From Vitreoscilla massiliensis (GTDB taxonomy: Bacteria; Pseudomonadota; Gammaproteobacteria; Burkholderiales; Neisseriaceae): a DNA stretch of 64,000 nt. Positions 60,752-64,000 of the stretch are shown here, one piece after another (positions within the stretch are counted from its first letter, which is position 1; every line of letters begins with the position of its first letter). The stretch is from assembly GCF_001457815.1 (NCBI RefSeq), contig NZ_LN898218.1, positions 154,611 to 218,610 of the forward strand, written 5' to 3'. Made by a program: the position numbers and the translations under genes. Below the pieces are notes generated by a model. That model saw nothing but the letters and a program-made list of their open reading frames with translations. It had not been told where the DNA came from and did not search any database.

Positions 60752-60828
60752 CGGGGTTGATGTTCTGGGAAATGCTCAGGTAAGTTAGGCTATTCAAGCC
60801 ATGTCCATGCGTTTGCGTGTAGGTTTAC

Positions 60829-61302
60829 TTAATCAATCAGTTTCAAAATGGTGGCGCTGTTTGGGTGATTGAGCGCAAACTCACGCAAGGCATGAAAACA
60901 ATGCACCACTTTGTCTGAGGTGTCGGCATCAACCAATAGGGAGAACGATAATTCTGACAAAACCATCAGATTGAGAATGGTGGATGCGGTTTCGGTGTCC
61001 ACTTCGGCACGGCTGCCATTGGGGCTGTGGATGGTAATGTTATTGCTGGTGCCCCATTCCATGAGAAAGCCGCCGTTGGAGAGGTGGTAAAATTCCCAAC
61101 CACCACCGTCATAGCCCTTAATCAGTTGGTGGGCAAAGACGTAAACATGGCTTTGAAACTGAACGTGGGCACGGCCCAAGTATTGAGGCAAGAAACCCAT
61201 GCGTTGGTGCATGGGACATTCAAATTTATCGATGGGTGTGATGCCATCGTTGTGGGTAGAGACACTGATGTCGGTTTGCACTGGCTTATTTGGTTGGGTC
61301 AT
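60829..61302 (-). CDS. Antirestriction protein (ArdB/KlcA family)
   Basis: 157 residues. MGFLPQYLGRAHVQFQSHVY and YDGGGWEFYHLSNGGFLM are the ArdB/KlcA blocks. Such proteins protect incoming plasmid or ICE DNA from type I restriction by an indirect mechanism that does not mimic DNA. They act in the recipient after transfer. Neighbouring YqaJ and gp3-like genes agree with a mobile element. Confidence 0.85.
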   Translation of the reverse strand: MTQPNKPVQTDISVSTHNDGITPIDKFECPMHQRMGFLPQYLGRAHVQFQSHVYVFAHQLIKGYDGGGWEFYHLSNGGFLMEWGTSNNITIHSPNGSRAEVDTETASTILNLMVLSELSFSLLVDADTSDKVVHCFHALREFALNHPNSATILKLID

Positions 61303-61334
61303 GGTTTTTCCTTATGGGTGACATACTTGCACAA

Positions 61335-61364
61335 ACAGACAGCCACCTTATGGTGGCTGTCTGT
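61335..61364. terminator. Stem-loop before the antirestriction gene
   Basis: ACAGACAGCCACC and GGTGGCTGTCTGT form a perfect 13-bp stem with loop TTAT, 33 bp ahead of the ATG. No T run follows. Confidence 0.55.
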
Positions 61365-61519
61365 GTCTGTGGCTAGGGATTGGGAAATGGTAAAGATGCA
61401 GATAGGTCGATAGCGTTAAATATTGAAGTAAAGTGTTTGGCCATGGAATACAGGCACTACAGCATGAAGTGCCTTGCAATCATATTGATCTTACAAAGCA
61501 CCAGATATTGTGATTGTGG

Positions 61520-62590
61520 CTAAGCCAATACCGTAAACCGTCTGCTGCCTGCACGGGTGGTGAAATATGGGGCTACCCATTCTGGATGCTCTTGGATTAG
61601 GCGTTTGCTGTCTAAGATTTGAGCATCGGCAGTTTTCTTCCACGATATGGAGCCGTTACGGAATTGCACATGGCTGTGTTCTGCCATGGTTTGCTGTATG
61701 CGTTGTTTGAGCAGGCTTTCTTTGGTCTTGTATTCGTCCAAGTTTGCACGCACTTTGACCAATTCTTCAAATACCGCATTCATGTCGGCATCAAAGGTTA
61801 AATCAAGAATGTGGCCATTGTCTTGTTGGAACAAGGTTTGCAAAGCTTGCGCAGCTGAATCGCTGCCATCGGCGGGTGGAGGAATGTTGTTTTCCACATG
61901 CCACCAAAACTGTGCTTCCAACTCAATCAACTTGGCAATCAGCTCCTCATCTCGATGCACACGGTGGATTTGCAAATCCTGCCCAGTGATCAACACCGCC
62001 ACATCGGCAGCTTGCTTGCCCGTTACTGCCAATTGGTGCATCACCTGTACCAGCACATACTCAGGCACACCGTCTTTCCAAGTCTTGGCACCGTAAGCTC
62101 CTGCGGTTTTGCATTCGAGTATCTGTACATCGGCTTGACCGATTACCTCACGGTCTAGGTTGGCCAACATAAACGGATGCTCTGGATGTTGCAGGATGGC
62201 ATTGACGCGGCGAACCTTATTGCCGGTGCGTTTGCTGTAATGGGTGGCGACGATGGGTTCCAATACCGTGCCCCAATAAGTGGGATGGGTATCATCGCTT
62301 GGGTCTATTTGATTCAAACTCTGCTCAGGCCGTGTCTTCTCTATCCATAGAGCCAAACGAGATTGATAAGGGTTTAAGCCCAATGCAGTGGCCGCATCAG
62401 AACTGCCCAAGCCTGAACGTCTGGCCTGTAGCCATTCGTCACGGCTCAAGTCTTTGGTTTTGACCAGTCGCAAAGCGGATTGGGACTTAGGTTTATGTGA
62501 GGATTTACAGACCGCGTGTGCTGTATCAGGAGAAACAAGCTCAGGGTCTGAGGTTGAAACAGTATTCACCACAGGGATGGGTAGGTTCAT
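61520..62590 (-). CDS. YqaJ-family phage/ICE recombinase nuclease
   Basis: About 356 residues. LGSSDAATALGLNPYQSRLALWIEK with the GxSD-like Asp, DREVIGQADVQILECKTAG with the E-x-K nuclease residues, and a C-terminal coiled segment. YqaJ/lambda-exonuclease-type 5'-3' exonucleases pair with an annealing protein in recombination of element DNA; no annealing-protein gene is seen within the window. AAAGGAATGTC before ATG 62590 supports that start. Confidence 0.82.
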   Translation of the reverse strand: MNLPIPVVNTVSTSDPELVSPDTAHAVCKSSHKPKSQSALRLVKTKDLSRDEWLQARRSGLGSSDAATALGLNPYQSRLALWIEKTRPEQSLNQIDPSDDTHPTYWGTVLEPIVATHYSKRTGNKVRRVNAILQHPEHPFMLANLDREVIGQADVQILECKTAGAYGAKTWKDGVPEYVLVQVMHQLAVTGKQAADVAVLITGQDLQIHRVHRDEELIAKLIELEAQFWWHVENNIPPPADGSDSAAQALQTLFQQDNGHILDLTFDADMNAVFEELVKVRANLDEYKTKESLLKQRIQQTMAEHSHVQFRNGSISWKKTADAQILDSKRLIQEHPEWVAPYFTTRAGSRRFTVLA

Positions 62591-62608
62591 GACATTCCTT
62601 TCAGACAT

Positions 62609-62642
62609 AAAAAATCCCCCAATGGCCACAGCCATCAGGGGA
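62609..62642 (-). terminator. Rho-independent terminator between DUF932 remnant and YqaJ gene
   Basis: Imperfect stem 62615-62626 / 62631-62642 with a small internal loop, followed on the minus strand by six T. It lies only 19 bp ahead of the YqaJ start. Confidence 0.7.
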
Positions 62643-62688
62643 GCAAGTCATTCAACACAGGGAAGTAATGCAATTTTATAGAAACGGA

Positions 62689-62786
62689 TTAAGCCACCAA
62701 TTGCAAGGCTTGTTCCAAGGCTTTTTGTTTCATTTGACCGCCATTGCCAAACCAAGCCGAATCCAAACGGTTTTCATTTGAACGGG
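62689..62786 (-). pseudogene. 3' end of a DUF932-like gene, cut by the IS
   Basis: 32 codons in the minus direction ending TAA: RSNENRLDSAWFGNGGQMKQ, then KALEQALQLVA. This is the expected end of the DUF932/phage-plasmid-like family that accompanies YqaJ genes. The reading frame is interrupted exactly where the IS begins (62787). The rest should lie beyond the window's right edge. Confidence 0.6.
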
Positions 62787-62794
62787 TGTAGTGG

Positions 62795-63595
62795 TCAAGC
62801 CGCGCAGGACACTTTTATCTGAGAATTTTCATACTCCAATGGGCTCATTCCATTGTTGGCTGTATGTGGCCGTTTAAAATTGTAATAATGAATAAATTGC
62901 GTGATTTCTTGTTTGACTACACTTTCATTCATGCTCGTGGTATGGCCTAAACCTTCATATTTCAAACTGCCAAAGAATCGCTCTACTACCGCATTATCGT
63001 AGCAACATCCCATATCAGACATACTCAAACGCATCTTTAATTGACTGGCTTTCTTAGCGAAGGCTCGACTGGTGTACTGTGAACCTCGGTCGCTGTGAAA
63101 TACACAGCCATACTGCGGTTGGCGTAAGACATGTGCCTGTTGTAACGCTTGAATCACCAAGTCAGCTTTCATGCGTTCAGCCATACTCCAACCCACAATG
63201 CGGCGAGAGAACAAGTCCATCACCACAGCCAGGTAGCGCCAACCTTGGCTGGTTTTGATGTAAGTAATGTCGCCGGCCCAAACTTCATTGGCAAACAACG
63301 GTTGGAAGTTTTGATTCAATAAGTTGAATTGAACTTGGTGCCTCTCATTGCGTTTGGTTGTCACCTTAAATGCTTGACGCTGCTGACATACCAAACCCAA
63401 CTTTCTCATCACACTGCGAACTTTGTACCTTCCGACTTGGAATCCAATTTGTTGTAATAACGCTTTAATTGTGCGAGAACCTATACGTTGTTTGTGTTGG
63501 TTAAACAGAGCTCTGATTTGGATTTGTAAACCAACTTCAACCAGATTTGTCCGTTTAGGTTCCAAGGCATAGTAGGCTGAAACACTTACTTTCAT
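62795..63595 (-). CDS. IS3-family transposase OrfB (DDE integrase domain)
   Basis: 266 residues from an ATG; the same frame is open upstream to the frameshift site. DDE residues lie in VWAGDITYI, FHSDRGSQYTS and AVVERFFGSLKYEG, and the end is HTANNGMSPLEYENS. The full enzyme is an OrfAB fusion made by -1 slippage, the usual IS3 mode. It looks functional. Confidence 0.9.
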   Translation of the reverse strand: MKVSVSAYYALEPKRTNLVEVGLQIQIRALFNQHKQRIGSRTIKALLQQIGFQVGRYKVRSVMRKLGLVCQQRQAFKVTTKRNERHQVQFNLLNQNFQPLFANEVWAGDITYIKTSQGWRYLAVVMDLFSRRIVGWSMAERMKADLVIQALQQAHVLRQPQYGCVFHSDRGSQYTSRAFAKKASQLKMRLSMSDMGCCYDNAVVERFFGSLKYEGLGHTTSMNESVVKQEITQFIHYYNFKRPHTANNGMSPLEYENSQIKVSCAA

Positions 63596-63654
63596 TACTT
63601 TGCACAGAGTCTTAATTGGGTAATGGCGTTGATTTTGTTGAATAAAATTGTATC

Positions 63655-63933
63655 TTACTTCACGTGCTTCGCAAAGTAAGCGCTGGCCTTTTTTAATATT
63701 TCTTGCTCCATTCGAAGCTGTTTTATTTCTTTGCGCAATCGCAATAATTCGGCCTTCTCATCATCATTCAATATTGGCTGTTCAGTCAGTTTGGCTTTCC
63801 ATTTATAGAGCAAAGCTGGAGTGATACCGACTGCTCTAGCAGCATCAGCCACTGAATAACCTTGTTTCAACACCAAATCAACCGTTTCTTGTTTGAATTC
63901 ATCTGAATGACGGCGTGGGCTCTTTTTTGCCAT
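63655..63933 (-). CDS. IS3-family transposase OrfA (HTH)
   Basis: 92 residues with a helix-turn-helix (VADAARAVGITPALLYKWK) and a leucine-rich coil. Near the end an A6G stretch in the coding strand (ILKKA codons) allows a -1 shift into a frame that runs on without stop into OrfB. ATG is close to the right inverted repeat. Confidence 0.9.
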   Translation of the reverse strand: MAKKSPRRHSDEFKQETVDLVLKQGYSVADAARAVGITPALLYKWKAKLTEQPILNDDEKAELLRLRKEIKQLRMEQEILKKASAYFAKHVK

Positions 63934-64000
63934 GATTTTGACCTTTCAAAGGGAATTAATATTCTCTCAGAAATGTGTCCTGTTGTATTAGACCACTACA

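Larger units (their letters stand above)
62787..64000 (-). mobile_element. Intact IS3-family insertion sequence
   Basis: 1214 bp from TGTAGTGGTC at 62787 to GACCACTACA at 64000. The terminal inverted repeats extend about 38 bases with mismatches, sharing CAGGACAC and a CTGAGA block. It holds two transposase frames on the minus strand with a frameshift site. The right end coincides with the window end, so the target duplication cannot be checked. Confidence 0.88.

Noticed and set aside
1..64000. rRNA or complete tRNA genes
   Set aside because: None recognised. Only the 17-base tRNA-Ser-like 3' end at 35154-35170 was seen.

Overview
The window is a 64 kb piece of a proteobacterial chromosome, most likely Neisseriaceae. 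Three things point there. It has a PorB/OmpC-type porin. It has a dense short repeat, AAGCGGCCTGTA, which has the length, central CTG and overall form of a neisserial DNA uptake sequence. Pairs of these repeats are used as stem-loop terminators, as in Neisseria. The dialect is not the meningococcal one; it is closest to the Kingella-like AAGCAGCCTGCA form. I cannot name the genus.

Region 1 (1-13 kb) is a catabolic cluster: four FAD-dependent oxidoreductases (one cut by the window edge), two paralogous small cupins, a RidA-family deaminase, an MFS transporter, a GlxA/AraC regulator, a D-2-hydroxyacid dehydrogenase and a class II aldolase. This fits oxidation of an amine or amino acid followed by clean-up of imine and aldehyde products. 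Region 2 (13-20 kb) is a five-gene 5-oxoprolinase-like set, pxpA-BCCP-biotin carboxylase-pxpB-pxpC, followed by an NCS1 permease and read away from a divergent LysR regulator.

Region 3 (20-34.7 kb) is a porin gene and a 13-gene operon (33.6 down to 21.4 kb). The operon encodes a Rieske oxygenase system (ferredoxin, terminal oxygenase, reductase), a dihydrodiol-type dehydrogenase, a two-domain extradiol dioxygenase, an alpha/beta hydrolase and downstream enzymes. A divergent IclR regulator and a perfect inverted repeat in the operon leader probably control it. The substrate is probably aromatic but cannot be read from the sequence.

Region 4 (35.15 kb to the right edge) looks like an integrated island. 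It starts at what appears to be the last bases of a tRNA-Ser gene, with that gene's terminator outside, followed by a P4-type tyrosine integrase. It then carries degenerate gene and IS3 remnants and an unusual cluster: a SpoIIE phosphatase/kinase, a STAS protein, a HATPase-GNAT fusion, and a luciferase-free LuxE / LuxC-PaaK / PaaK set. Next come a 2906-residue glycine-rich autotransporter and an autotransporter with an HExxH metalloprotease domain. An ICE/plasmid-like module follows (YubB-like, gp3-like, ArdB/KlcA antirestriction, YqaJ nuclease). The window closes on an intact IS3-family element inserted in what looks like a DUF932 gene.

The most unusual candidate system is the 37-46 kb cluster. 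Two intact Lux-type acid-reduction active sites, a LuxC-ligase fusion and a complete partner-switching regulator sit together with no luciferase.
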